Shown in pieces: positions 1-7,973 of a DNA stretch of 64,000 nt. The translations under genes and the position numbers were made by a program. The stretch covers positions 49,443 through 113,442 of the forward strand of contig JAYFOV010000024.1 in NCBI GenBank assembly GCA_034928535.1, given 5' to 3'. Source of the DNA: CAXXOK01 sp001604115. Lineage in GTDB: Bacteria; Bacillota; Clostridia; Christensenellales; Aristaeellaceae. The notes beneath the pieces were generated by a model, which was not told the origin of the DNA, did not search any database, and worked only from the letters and a program-made list of their open reading frames with translations. Position 1 is the stretch's first letter; each line of letters starts with the position of its first letter.

Positions 1-315
1 GCGCTGGCCTATGCACGGCTGGAAACCGCCATGCGCGTGACCATTCCCCGGGGCGTGACGCCCGGCAGCCCCATTGATTATTTTGGGGATTGGGCGGAGT
101 ACCGCGTGGTGGTCATGGGGAGAGGCGGCGCGGCGATGCTCGCGCTGGATATGGCAATGGATGGCGGATTGGAAGGCTTTCTGCGGGATTACTACCAGCG
201 CTATTCCTTCCGCATCGCTACCCGGACGGACTTTGAAAATCTGCTTGCTGCCTTTACCGGGCAGGATTGGGCTCCGCTGCTCCGCGATTATCTGGATACC
301 TATGTGAACAACTGA
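1..315 (+). CDS. M1-type aminopeptidase, C-terminal fragment
   Basis: The open frame runs in from the left edge, so only the last 104 codons are present. The fragment ends with a helical pattern (GFLRDYYQRYSFRIATRTDF, then a short segment with GQDW and a final LRDYLDTYV) that resembles the C-terminal end of M1-family zinc aminopeptidases, where a helical repeat follows the catalytic domain. The HEXXH zinc site would lie outside the window, so the catalytic assignment cannot be checked. It ends 42 bases before the glycosyltransferase gene and may be in the same transcript. The assignment rests on the end pattern alone and is moderate. Confidence 0.55.
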   Translation, partial: ALAYARLETAMRVTIPRGVTPGSPIDYFGDWAEYRVVVMGRGGAAMLALDMAMDGGLEGFLRDYYQRYSFRIATRTDFENLLAAFTGQDWAPLLRDYLDTYVNN

Positions 316-357
316 CCCGATGTAAAACCATCATGGCCATGAAGGGGTAGAAACCTG

Positions 358-1509
358 ATGTCGACTCAAACTGCCAAGGACGTAGCCATCCTGATCCCCA
401 GTTACCAGCCCGATGGCAAGCTGCCGCCGTATGTGCAGGCGCTCCGGGAGGCAGGCTTTGCCAAGATCGTCGTGGTGGACGATGGCTCCGGCGCCGCCTA
501 TGACGCCATCTTCGAAAGCCTTGCCCAGGGGGAGGATCCCGCGGTGCATGTGATCCGTTACCCAGACAACCATGGCAAGGGCTTCGCCCTGCGCACCGGC
601 ATGCAATACCTGCTGGATGCGTGCCCGGCGTGCGCCTTCATCATCACAGCGGACAGCGATGGGCAGCACACCGTGCCCGATACCCTGCGCATGGCCGAGG
701 CGATGCATGAAAACGGCGAAGGGTTGCTCCTGGGCAGCCGGGATTTTTCCTTGGGGCATGTGCCCGCCAAGAGCCGTATGGGCAACCGCATCACGACGGT
801 GGTGTTCCGCGCGCTGTACGGCCAATATGTGGGGGATACGCAGACCGGCCTGCGCGGGTTTGCGCGCGCGCTGCTGCCTCGTTTCCTGAAAACGCGCGGG
901 GATCGCTACGAGTATGAGATGAACCAGCTGATCGATTGCTCCATCGAAGCGATCCCGATCCGTGCCTTGCCCATTGAGACCGTTTATGAAAACAACAATG
1001 AGGGCAGCCATTTCCACCCTGTGCGGGACAGCTGGCGCATCTACAAAGTGATCCTGTCGCGGTTTTTCCGCTTCATTGCGGCAAGCCTGGCGAGTTTTTG
1101 CGTGGACTATGCGCTGTACCTGCTGGTGAACGAGATGCTCCGCACGCATGTGCCCGCGCTCAATGCCTACGTGAGTTTCCTGCCCATGCGGGTCATTGCC
1201 CGTATTGCGCTGGCGGCGTTGCTGGCGCGCGTGGTCAGCTCCGTGTTCAACTATTTTGTGAACCGCAAGTTTGTCTTTGCCAGCAGGGAAAAGGTACTGG
1301 GCACTTTCCTGCGCTATGTGTGCACGGTGCTGGTGGTGGTGGGCATTTCCGCGTGGCTCACCAGCGGCCTGCATATCTGGTTTGGCTGGAGTGATAATCT
1401 GGTCAAAGTACCGGTGGATATATCGCTGTTTTTCCTGAGCTACTACCTGCAACGCCGCTGGGTGTTCGGGGGCAGCGCGGGGCGCAGCATGAAGGAGGCG
1501 GCAAAATGA
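358..1509 (+). CDS. GT2 glycosyltransferase fused to a GtrA membrane domain
   Basis: A 383-residue protein with two parts. Residues about 8-230 are a family 2 glycosyltransferase of the dolichyl-phosphate mannose synthase type: an early VVVDDGS strand and the DSDGQH metal/nucleotide-binding motif near residue 100 are visible. Residues about 235-370 form four hydrophobic segments of the GtrA/DPMS type, including SSVFNYFVNRKFVF, typical of GtrA proteins that flip or anchor polyprenyl-linked sugars. It probably transfers a sugar to a lipid carrier at the cytoplasmic face of the membrane. The ATGA overlap with the next gene suggests translational coupling with a secreted glycosidase-like protein. 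Confidence 0.88.
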   Translation: MSTQTAKDVAILIPSYQPDGKLPPYVQALREAGFAKIVVVDDGSGAAYDAIFESLAQGEDPAVHVIRYPDNHGKGFALRTGMQYLLDACPACAFIITADSDGQHTVPDTLRMAEAMHENGEGLLLGSRDFSLGHVPAKSRMGNRITTVVFRALYGQYVGDTQTGLRGFARALLPRFLKTRGDRYEYEMNQLIDCSIEAIPIRALPIETVYENNNEGSHFHPVRDSWRIYKVILSRFFRFIAASLASFCVDYALYLLVNEMLRTHVPALNAYVSFLPMRVIARIALAALLARVVSSVFNYFVNRKFVFASREKVLGTFLRYVCTVLVVVGISAWLTSGLHIWFGWSDNLVKVPVDISLFFLSYYLQRRWVFGGSAGRSMKEAAK

Positions 1510-2345
1510 GAAAGTGGATCGGGCTGCTGTTTGCGCTGCTGCTTCTGCCTTCCATGGCCTTGGCCGCACTCCCGCTGGATTTTTCGCCTGCGCCGCCTGC
1601 CGACCCGGCGGCCTACCTTTCCGCGCAGGAGTATCAGGACGCGACCCTTCATGTAAAGTTGGATGCCGTGCAGCAGGATGACAGCATCTACCATGTGGCG
1701 TATGTGACCATTGCCGATCCCAGCCAGCTGCGCACAGCGCTCAGCGGCGAGCCGGGCAGCAAGACCAAGGCGACCCCCAGCACCATCGCTGCGGCCTACA
1801 ACGCCGTGCTTGCCGTCAATGGTGATAGTTACCTGTTTCGCAGTAAGGGCTACATCGTGCGCCAGGGACAGGTGCTGCGCAAGTCGGCCTCTTTGGCGCT
1901 GGATATGCTCATCATCGATACGGCGGGTGATTTTCACCCGCTTCGCAAACCCACCAAGGAAAGCGTGACCAATGCCCTGACCACGCTGGATGTGGCGCAG
2001 TGCCTGGCCTTTGGCCCGGTGCTGGTGATGGATGGCCAGGTGCAGACTGTGTATAACGACTACGGTTTCTCCCCGCAGGACAAGAGCCCGCGCACCGCCA
2101 TTGGGCAGATCGGCCCGCTGCAATATGCCTTTGTGGTGGTGGAAGGGCGCACAGAAGCCAGCCGGGGCGTGACGCACAAAATGCTGGCGCAATTCATGGC
2201 CGGCCTTGGCTGCCAGGTGGCTTTCAACCTGGACGGCGGGGGCAGCAGCACCATGCTCTTTGGCGGTAAAGTAGTCAATACCCTGAGCGAAGGCAGCGAG
2301 CGGGACATCAGCGATATCCTCTACTTTGCTACCGGCGTGCAATGA
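1506..2345 (+). CDS. Secreted phosphodiester glycosidase family protein (NAGPA-like), copy 1
   Basis: A 279-residue protein with an N-terminal signal peptide (RKWIGLLFALLLLPSMALA). The mature part carries the hallmarks of the phosphodiester glycosidase (NAGPA/DUF2233) fold: AVNGDSYLF early, then AFGPVLVMDG, a PRTAIGQ segment and the C-terminal NLDGGGSSTMLF motif. Family members cleave or bind phosphodiester-linked sugars on cell-envelope polymers, including N-acetylglucosamine-1-phosphodiesters; the substrate here is unknown. Its start overlaps the stop of the GT2-GtrA gene by four bases, so the pair probably acts on the same envelope glycan. A paralogue lies 300 bases downstream. Confidence 0.85.
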   Translation: MRKWIGLLFALLLLPSMALAALPLDFSPAPPADPAAYLSAQEYQDATLHVKLDAVQQDDSIYHVAYVTIADPSQLRTALSGEPGSKTKATPSTIAAAYNAVLAVNGDSYLFRSKGYIVRQGQVLRKSASLALDMLIIDTAGDFHPLRKPTKESVTNALTTLDVAQCLAFGPVLVMDGQVQTVYNDYGFSPQDKSPRTAIGQIGPLQYAFVVVEGRTEASRGVTHKMLAQFMAGLGCQVAFNLDGGGSSTMLFGGKVVNTLSEGSERDISDILYFATGVQ

Positions 2346-2645
2346 CCAGCCGGGAGCCCTTGCAGGATTTCAGAGCCCTAAGCTGGGCAGGGCTGTGCGG
2401 GCGTAGGTTTGCGTAGCAATCGGTTGCGCCATGGCAGGGTGGGCTGGGAAGCCGCCGCGTCATGGCGTTTTTCTTAGTTGCACTGCGGACTGTGGATGGA
2501 AAAGTGTGCTTTGTGCGTTTCTTTGGTACGCAACGTGGGTATGTAGCATAGGGCTGCGCCGGGGGCGCGGCGATGGGCGTTCACGCTGCGCCGCAGCAGG
2601 GTTGCGTGAGTACGGCCATAACTCCCGCAAGGAGGTCGCAAGGCG
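2346..2645. other. 300 bp gap between the two NAGPA-like genes
   Basis: No convincing gene, promoter pair or intrinsic terminator was found. The GC-rich right part contains an AAGGAGG ribosome-binding site that serves the next gene. The gap may be a leader or a remnant of the duplication that produced the two paralogues. Confidence 0.5.
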
Positions 2646-3524
2646 ATGCATGAACCGCGAAAATGGTTTGCCTGGATGCTTGCATTGTGGTTGCTGGTGG
2701 GCAGTGCGCTGGCGGAGGTCATCACGGACATATCCCCTTTGCCCTGGGACGAAAGCCCCGGCTATGAACCGGACCCGAATGCCTATACGGAAAACGGCTA
2801 TCTGGATGCAAGCCTTCGGGTGGAAATGAGCACCGTGCGGCGCGCGGATGCGGATTTTTATGTAGCGCACATCAAGATCAAGCACCCCAGCCAGCTGCGC
2901 ACCGGTGTCGCCAGTTGGCTTGGCAGCGGTACCAACCGCATCACAGCCATGGCGCAGCGCTTTCAGGCGGTGCTTGCCATCAATGGGGATTACTACAGCG
3001 ACCGGAAAGCTGGGCTGGTGATCCGCCAGGGGGAAACCCTGCGCAGCAAGCCCAGCGAGCAGTATGATGTGCTGCTGATCGACGCTGCGGGCAATTTCCA
3101 CATCGTGAAACGGGACAATCTGGCGATGCTGGACGTTTACCTGTCCGGCGCGCTGGACATCCGCAATGTGTTCAGCTTTGGCCCTGCCCTGGTGATCGAT
3201 GGCGAGCTTCAGGAGATTCCCGAAAAATACAGTTTTGCGCCGCATTACAAAAACCCCCGCGCGGCCATTGGCCAGTTGGGGGCGCTGGAGTATGTGTGCG
3301 TTGTGGTGGATGGCCGCAGCGACGATAGCCAGGGCGTTACCCTGGAGGAGCTGGCGCAGGCCATGGCGGATATGGGCTGCACCCAAGCCTACAACCTGGA
3401 TGGCGGCAACAGTGCCACCCTGGTGCTGGGCGGAGCGATCTATAACGATAAATCGGCGGACAACGAGCGCAGCGTGAGCGACATCCTCTATTTTGCCACC
3501 ACGGTGGATCCGCTCAATTGGTGA
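2646..3524 (+). CDS. Secreted phosphodiester glycosidase family protein (NAGPA-like), copy 2
   Basis: A 292-residue paralogue of the preceding glycosidase-like protein, with a signal peptide (WFAWMLALWLLVGSALA) and the same landmarks in the same order: AINGDYY, SFGPALVIDG, NPRAAIGQLG and a C-terminal NLDGGNSATLVLGG. Both copies share a segment KHPSQLRT / DPSQLRT before the first core strand. The start follows a good AGGAGG site. The two proteins are clearly related but differ over most of their length, so this looks like an old tandem duplication rather than a recent one. It is predicted to be exported and act on envelope glycans; the precise substrate cannot be read from the sequence. Confidence 0.85.
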   Translation: MHEPRKWFAWMLALWLLVGSALAEVITDISPLPWDESPGYEPDPNAYTENGYLDASLRVEMSTVRRADADFYVAHIKIKHPSQLRTGVASWLGSGTNRITAMAQRFQAVLAINGDYYSDRKAGLVIRQGETLRSKPSEQYDVLLIDAAGNFHIVKRDNLAMLDVYLSGALDIRNVFSFGPALVIDGELQEIPEKYSFAPHYKNPRAAIGQLGALEYVCVVVDGRSDDSQGVTLEELAQAMADMGCTQAYNLDGGNSATLVLGGAIYNDKSADNERSVSDILYFATTVDPLNW

Positions 3525-3550
3525 GCCTGCGGCTGCCTGCGGGCGCTTGG

Positions 3551-3985
3551 CTAGTCACGATGGCAACCGCCGCACTGCGTGCAATCGGCGCAACCCTGGC
3601 TAAGCGGGGCGCGCAGGGTCACGCAATCCCCCTCGCGGGATTCCTCAGTAAAACCGTAATGGGAAAAGAAAGCAACGCACGCAGCCGGGCACCGTACCAT
3701 CAAGGATGCGGCATAGTGATTGGCCGCCTTGTACAGTAGCAGGCGCACCAGCAGATCGCCATAACCTTTGCCGCGCTGGGCAGGCAAAACGCCCACATCC
3801 CCGGCGCAAAAATCCCCGGCTTGCCACCACAGGCGCGCGGCGCCGACGGGCGTCCCATCCTGATATACGACGACTTGCTGGGCGGCATCATCCAGCGCAT
3901 CGCGCCCTGTGCCGAAAACGGACTGCCGGATGTTAAGCGGCACAGCGAGGTCACTGCCCTGAACAAACCATTTTCCCTCGACCAT
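3551..3985 (-). CDS. GNAT family N-acetyltransferase with Cys-rich C-terminus
   Basis: A 144-residue single-domain acetyltransferase. The acetyl-CoA-binding motif is visible as LPAQRGKGYGDLLVRLL, followed by the FFSHYGFTEE segment typical of the last strands of GNAT enzymes. The start is ATG at 3985 because a GGAGGGA site sits just upstream; a longer frame exists but lacks a ribosome-binding site. An odd feature is the C-terminal tail, CADCTQCGGCHRD, with four cysteines in 10 residues and a final histidine that could bind a metal. The gene is divergent from the DUF896 gene, with only 34 bases between starts. Confidence 0.82.
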   Translation of the reverse strand: MVEGKWFVQGSDLAVPLNIRQSVFGTGRDALDDAAQQVVVYQDGTPVGAARLWWQAGDFCAGDVGVLPAQRGKGYGDLLVRLLLYKAANHYAASLMVRCPAACVAFFSHYGFTEESREGDCVTLRAPLSQGCADCTQCGGCHRD

Positions 3986-4019
3986 GGTGATCCCTCCAGA
4001 TTGAAAGGAGTTTCTGCAA

Positions 4020-4235
4020 GTGGAAAAACATAAAATCGACCGCATCAGCGAGCTGTCGGCTATCAGCCGGGCGCGGGAGCTGACCCCGGAGGAGCAGCAG
4101 GAGCGCACCGCGCTGCGCCAGGAGTATGTGGCGGGTTTTCGCCAGAACATGGAGCAAGTGCTGGCCAATGTGCGCATCCGCGAGGAGGATGGGACTCTTG
4201 CCCCCCTGCGCAAGAAGGACGGCACCCAGCGCTGA
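4020..4235 (+). CDS. DUF896 (YnzC/UPF0291) family protein
   Basis: A 71-residue basic helical protein beginning with GTG after an AAAGGAG site. The sequence IDRISELSAISRARELTPEE followed by a RALR-like EYV..FR region matches the DUF896 family (Bacillus YnzC, UPF0291), a small two-helix protein found almost only in Firmicutes. Family members are linked to the SOS region in Bacillus but their biochemical role is unknown. Length matches the family. Nothing in the immediate context indicates a function here. Confidence 0.9.
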   Translation: MEKHKIDRISELSAISRARELTPEEQQERTALRQEYVAGFRQNMEQVLANVRIREEDGTLAPLRKKDGTQR

Positions 4236-4356
4236 CCCGACAAACAAAGCCCCTACCGCCGTGGCGGGAGAGGCAGCGCAAATCAAAAGAATCCCAACAA
4301 GTAAATCATACCATTCCGTGCTGGGAAAATCAACCGGAAAATCTTTCGGGAAAGCC

Positions 4357-4385
4357 TTTACGATTTTGGAACCATCAGGTATAAT
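4357..4385 (+). promoter_or_regulatory. Sigma-A type promoter upstream of DUF1292 paralogue
   Basis: TTTACG at 4357-4362, a 17-base spacer, and a perfect TATAAT at 4380-4385. The predicted start is near 4392, which gives the downstream gene a leader of about 210 bases. Confidence 0.75.
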
Positions 4386-4391
4386 AAAGGC

Positions 4392-4605
4392 GAGCCAGAA
4401 GGAAGGGCAAGGAGAAATGATCCAACGCCGCCAAACAACGCCGGAAGATCGCAAGCTGTTTTGACACGGCGGTCACCGCAGGAGCGGACTCCGGTATACG
4501 GAGCGGCGCGCCCGGTGCCAGATCCTCAGCGCCAAGGGTTCCACTGGTAAGCATCGGGCAGCGCGGAAACGCGCTCAAACGAGATCAGAAAGCGGGGCGA
4601 TTCCA
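4392..4605 (+). other. Long 5' leader of the DUF1292 paralogue with a possible 15-codon leader ORF
   Basis: The RNA predicted from the promoter runs about 214 bases before the first plausible start. A 15-codon ORF (4417-4464, MIQRRQTTPEDRKLF) follows an AAGGAG site but with only two bases of spacing. The rest contains local hairpins, for instance ACTCCG/CGGAG around 4490 and GCGCG/CGCGC near 4562-4575. It does not match any riboswitch, 6S, SRP or RNase P core that I can recall. It may be an untranslated regulatory leader or a small RNA. Confidence 0.4.
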
Positions 4606-4995
4606 TTGTACAATGACGAAGACCAATCTTTAGGTGGCATGGCCGCAGAAGAAATGGAAGACCAAGACCTTATCGAAGGCGTAGATGAGGATGGCAACAA
4701 GGTTCTTTTGGAGGTCGTTCGCTACTTCTTTTACAACGGTGAGGAATACGTTGTTCTGGGCGATGCCCAGCAAGGCGACGAATGCGGCTGCCACTGCGAC
4801 GAGTGCGATCACAACCACGCGGATGACGATGATGAGGAGACCGTGAATCTCTACATCATGAAAGTGGTACCCTCCGCAGACGAGGAGGATACCGAGGAGT
4901 TCGTACCCGTTGAGGACGAGGACCTGCTCGGGAAACTGATCGAGGTAGTCCAAACCGATTTTGAGAAGGAAGCCGAGCTTGAGGATGAGGAGTGA
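4606..4995 (+). CDS. DUF1292 family acidic protein, paralogue with His/Cys cluster
   Basis: A 129-residue very acidic protein. The DUF1292 core is seen as DEDGNKVLLEVVRYF followed by GEEYVVLGD, and near the C-terminus VNLYIMKVV. Between these lies an insertion with CGCHCDECDHNHADDDDEE, three cysteines spaced CxCxxC and two histidines, which could be a metal site; usual DUF1292 proteins lack it. The start is uncertain: TTG at 4606 keeps the acidic N-terminus, ATG at 4639 or 4654 would shorten it. The function of DUF1292 is unknown; the family normally accompanies ireB and ruvX, as the second copy in this window does at 7624-7938. Confidence 0.75.
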   Translation: MYNDEDQSLGGMAAEEMEDQDLIEGVDEDGNKVLLEVVRYFFYNGEEYVVLGDAQQGDECGCHCDECDHNHADDDDEETVNLYIMKVVPSADEEDTEEFVPVEDEDLLGKLIEVVQTDFEKEAELEDEE

Positions 4996-5139
4996 CCCCC
5001 TCAGGCAACACTCCGGAACTTGACCCAAGCCCAAGTACCTGATTTCAACGAGGAGTGCGCCATGGCGCAATGGAACGAACCATCCGGTATCCATTCCATG
5101 AGACATGCGAGCAGGCCCCGAAATTGAATAGCCAAGGTT

Positions 5140-5167
5140 GGCCGGGCGGCATATGCCGCCCGGCCTT
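5140..5167 (+). terminator. Intrinsic terminator after DUF1292 paralogue
   Basis: Perfect GC-rich hairpin GGCCGGGCGGC / GCCGCCCGGCC at 5140-5164 followed by TTT. The U tract is short. Confidence 0.65.
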
Positions 5168-5377
5168 TGTGCGCGCCCGCGCAGAGCGTTGTATGTGTCG
5201 CGGCATTATGGATGCCTGCACGCCAGGCGGCCTGCAAAGCCCTTAGCGAACAGGCAAGGCGTGAAGGCGGGCGCATGCGCCCAGGCAGCCTGTGAACGTG
5301 TTAAGATTAGGGGGCGCCTGATACAAAAGGCCCGCTGCCATAGGGCGGCGGGCATGGGGTGTGCGGTGATGGGGCAT
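5168..5377. other. Convergent intergenic spacer with leftward terminator
   Basis: No gene seen. On the minus strand a hairpin GCCCGCCGCC / GGCAGCGGGC at 5330-5353 followed by CTTTTG (5324-5329) is the likely terminator of the parvulin gene. Confidence 0.6.
5324..5353 (-). terminator. Intrinsic terminator of the parvulin gene
   Basis: On the minus strand GCCCGCcGCC, loop CTAT, GGCaGCGGGC, then CTTTTG. It lies 25 bases beyond the stop codon at 5378. Confidence 0.7.
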
Positions 5378-6847
5378 TTACTCCTGCGCGGTATCCTCGG
5401 CAGCGCCTTGCAGGGTTTCCATGGAAGGCACCAGCCCGGTGTATTCCACACTGGCACCCTTCTGCCATGCATCCAGCGCGGCATCGTTGAGCTCGGTGAT
5501 GATGCTCTCGCGCAGGGTGGTTTTCAGCGCATCAGTCAGCTCCACAGGCCCTGCGGGCACATCCGCCATGTATTTGACGATGTGCACACCGTAATTGCTG
5601 ATGTAAGGCGCGCTCACATCGCCCACGTTATCTACCGAGAAGGCGGCTTCCACAAACTCCGGCACAAAGCTGGTGCTGGCCATGGACACCTCGTAGCCAT
5701 TGGGGAAGCTGCCGCTGGTCATGCCAGGGTCGGATGCAGTGCCATCGGCATTGACGCCGTATTGGGCGATCAGCGCATCAAAATCCTCGCCTGCGGCGAT
5801 CTTGTCATAGATCTCCGTGGTCTTTTCCTGCAAGGAGGCCAGGATCTCGCCCTTGACGGCATCCACATCGGCGTTGGATACAGGGGCGGCGGTGGGTTCG
5901 GCTGCGGCCTGCGTTGCGGCCGCGTCAGTGGGGGCGGCCTCCGTGGCGGCTGCGTCAGCTGCGGGGGCTTCGGTAGCGGCGGCTTCCTCCTCCGCATCCA
6001 TTTGCTCTTCCAAACGCGCCTGCAGGTCAGTGTATTGGGTCATCAGCGCAGCATCCACCGGTAGCAGGATGTGCTTGACATAGCGGTATCCGGCGGGGTG
6101 GTACCAGGGCTTTTCGGTAGCGTATTGGTTGTTGTAGAGCATGATCTGGTACTCATACGCGTCCAGATCGTTTTCATAGATCTGCTGATCGTTTTGCACT
6201 TTGGACTCGTAACGTACCTGCACATCCTCATCGCTCACCGTGACGTCTTTGGTCACGAAACTGGTGACGCGGTCATAGGTGTTGCGCTCCAGATAATCAT
6301 TGCGCAGACGCTCCTGATCGTAGCCCATGTTGGCAAAATAGGCCACTGCGGCCTCATAGGCGGCGGCTTTTTCGGCATCGGTGCTGGTCTCGGTCAAGCC
6401 GCCGTTGCTTTGCACGTAGCTATCCTGCGCAGCCTGCCAGTCCGCATCCGCCTGCGCGACAATGGCGGCCTTTTCTTCTTCAGTATACTGATCCAGCCCG
6501 TTGGCGGCCGCGGTCTGGCGGGACAGCGTCATCACGACTGCGGTCTCCAGCGCAAAGGCGCGGTAGGTATCGATCATGGTGGCATCCGGCTCGCCATAAT
6601 AGCTGATGAGACTATCGTAGTAAGGCAGCACCTGTGCCCAGGTCACATCCTCACCGCCTACGCGGGCGAGCACATCGGTATCATTGAGGGCGGGAACGGC
6701 CGCCGGCACAGCCTGCGTGACCTCTGTGGGGGCTTCGGTCGCGGGGGCTTCGGTCGCATCGGTCGCTTCGGCCAGCGCCGCGGCGGCGGTGAAAGCAACC
6801 AGGCACAGTGCCAGGAGCAAAGCCAGGGATTTGCGGAAATTTTTCAT
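5378..6847 (-). CDS. Exported peptidyl-prolyl isomerase (parvulin/PrsA-like) with split domain
   Basis: A 489-residue exported foldase-like protein. The start is ATG at 6847 behind a GAAAGGA site; the signal peptide is KSLALLLALCLVAFTAAAALA. There is no cysteine at the cleavage site, so it is probably not a PrsA lipoprotein. A Thr/Glu/Ala/Pro linker leads to a SurA/PrsA-type N-terminal helical region, then the parvulin core: YVKHILLPVD is strand 1, and after an insertion of about 75 residues come the AGEDFDALIAQYG helix, GSFPNG, VPEFVEAAFSV and YGVHIVKY. The insertion between strand 1 and helix 1 is Ala/Thr/Glu-rich and unusual. It probably assists folding of secreted proteins. Confidence 0.85.
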   Translation of the reverse strand: MKNFRKSLALLLALCLVAFTAAAALAEATDATEAPATEAPTEVTQAVPAAVPALNDTDVLARVGGEDVTWAQVLPYYDSLISYYGEPDATMIDTYRAFALETAVVMTLSRQTAAANGLDQYTEEEKAAIVAQADADWQAAQDSYVQSNGGLTETSTDAEKAAAYEAAVAYFANMGYDQERLRNDYLERNTYDRVTSFVTKDVTVSDEDVQVRYESKVQNDQQIYENDLDAYEYQIMLYNNQYATEKPWYHPAGYRYVKHILLPVDAALMTQYTDLQARLEEQMDAEEEAAATEAPAADAAATEAAPTDAAATQAAAEPTAAPVSNADVDAVKGEILASLQEKTTEIYDKIAAGEDFDALIAQYGVNADGTASDPGMTSGSFPNGYEVSMASTSFVPEFVEAAFSVDNVGDVSAPYISNYGVHIVKYMADVPAGPVELTDALKTTLRESIITELNDAALDAWQKGASVEYTGLVPSMETLQGAAEDTAQE

Positions 6848-6960
6848 GAGGGCATCCTTTCTCTCTTCAACACATGGAAGCGTGTGATGGGGCAACAAGC
6901 GCGCCCGATGGGCATGCAGAATGTAGCGCGGCTTGCCGCGGCAAGCGCCGCTGTGCATTT

Positions 6961-6989
6961 ATTATGGCATACCCCGCAGGGGCGTGCAA
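6961..6989 (-). promoter_or_regulatory. Promoter of the parvulin gene
   Basis: On the minus strand TTGCAC (6989-6984), 17-base spacer, CATAAT (6966-6961). The leader to the start at 6847 would be about 105 bases. Confidence 0.55.
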
Positions 6990-7015
6990 GGGTTTTGGCA
7001 CGGTTTTCTCGAATG

Positions 7016-7044
7016 TTGCAGTATGTTCACAGTAGCGTTACATC
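7016..7044 (+). promoter_or_regulatory. Candidate promoter of the L,D-transpeptidase gene
   Basis: TTGCAG at 7016-7021, 17-base spacer, TACATC at 7039-7044. The -10 is weak, and the start codon is only 20 bases downstream of it, so the leader would be very short. Confidence 0.45.
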
Positions 7045-7064
7045 CGTAAAAAGGGGGCGATCGT

Positions 7065-7520
7065 TTGCGGGTTGTTATTGAAAAATCCTTGCGCCAGCTG
7101 ACCCTCTGGGATGGGGAACAAGCGCTGCTGCGCACACGCGTCGCGCTGGGGCGCAACCCTGTCGGGGGCAAGCAGCGCGAGGGCGACCTGCGCACACCGG
7201 AGGGTTTATACCAGATTTGCCTGGCCAAGGAGCAGGGCAAATACGGCAAAAGCCTTGGCCTGAACTATCCCAACGCGGAGGATGCGCATCGCGGTTTTCA
7301 AAGCGGGCAGATCGACCAGACCACCCTGCAGGCGGTGGTGGACGCGGTGGCGGCAGGGCGCAGACCGCCGTGGGGCACGCCGCTGGGCGGGGAAGTGTAC
7401 CTGCATGCAGGGGATGTTCAGGCGGACTGGACCGCAGGATGTATTGCGCTTGCGCAGGAAGATATGGATGTGCTGTTTGCCTGCCGCAACCAGATTGAGG
7501 ATGTGGAGATCCGCCCATAG
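7065..7520 (+). CDS. L,D-transpeptidase (YkuD) family protein, cytosolic form
   Basis: A 151-residue single YkuD domain. The pattern TPEGLYQI in the middle and YLHAG...WTAGCIAL near residues 112-129 is the catalytic signature, with His114 and Cys126 as the expected catalytic pair. The usual S/T-x-G-C is read as TAGC. The protein starts with TTG after AAGGGGGCG and has no signal peptide or membrane anchor, so it differs from enzymes that cross-link peptidoglycan outside the membrane. It may be delivered by another route, or work on a precursor. It sits alone between two terminators. Confidence 0.82.
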   Translation: MRVVIEKSLRQLTLWDGEQALLRTRVALGRNPVGGKQREGDLRTPEGLYQICLAKEQGKYGKSLGLNYPNAEDAHRGFQSGQIDQTTLQAVVDAVAAGRRPPWGTPLGGEVYLHAGDVQADWTAGCIALAQEDMDVLFACRNQIEDVEIRP

Positions 7521-7544
7521 CGCACGGGGGCATCAGGCGTAAAT

Positions 7545-7577
7545 CAAAACAGGCGGGGCATTTGCCCCGCCTGTTTT
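7545..7577. terminator. Bidirectional intrinsic terminator
   Basis: ACAGGCGGGGC / GCCCCGCCTGT around a short loop, flanked by AAAA on the left and TTTT on the right. It serves the L,D-transpeptidase gene (rightward) and the DUF1292 gene (leftward). Confidence 0.85.
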
Positions 7578-7623
7578 GTGCTGAGAAAAAAGCCGTCCAA
7601 GGTTGACCCGCCCTTGCAGCGGG

Positions 7624-7938
7624 TTATTCCTCGTCCTCGCCTTCGTCCTCTTCATCCAGGGCTTCCAGGCACTTCTGGAACACTTCCTGGTACTCGGCTT
7701 CATCTTCGATGGTGGCGTACATATCATCGCCGTTATCGTCCTGCTCAATGCGCAGGATGATGCTCTCGCCCTGCAGGCAATCTTCCATATCCTGCTGGGC
7801 TTCCAGCAGGATATAGCTGGATCCTTTATATTCGAGGGTCATCAGATGTTCAAACGTAATGTCATTGCCATCCTCGTCCTGCAGCACCACGAGGTTATCG
7901 TCCATGTCTGCGGGGGTGTTGTTCTCATGATCCGTCAT
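7624..7938 (-). CDS. DUF1292 family protein of the ireB operon
   Basis: A 104-residue acidic protein. The core reads VVLQDEDGNDITFEHLMTLEYKGSSYILLEAQQD, then DNGDDMYATIEDEAEYQEVFQ, the standard DUF1292 (YrzB-like) layout. Family members are acidic, of unknown function, and follow ruvX in a conserved Firmicutes operon; that order is kept here. It lacks the Cys/His insertion of the paralogue at 4606-4995. The start has a ribosome-binding site AAAAGGAGC just upstream. The acidic tail EEDEGEDEE is C-terminal. Confidence 0.9.
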   Translation of the reverse strand: MTDHENNTPADMDDNLVVLQDEDGNDITFEHLMTLEYKGSSYILLEAQQDMEDCLQGESIILRIEQDDNGDDMYATIEDEAEYQEVFQKCLEALDEEDEGEDEE

Positions 7939-7973
7939 TGGATGCTCCTTTTCGCCGCGCAGGCGGCTTGTCT

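Noticed and set aside
4392..4605. 6S, SRP or RNase P RNA
   Set aside because: Conserved cores of these RNAs were not found; the 5' and 3' ends do not pair as 6S requires.
4417..4995. Read-through of the TGA at 4462 linking the leader ORF to DUF1292
   Set aside because: Both parts share the frame, but the intervening stretch is basic and unlike DUF1292, and no selenocysteine signal was seen; chance is more likely in this GC-rich DNA.
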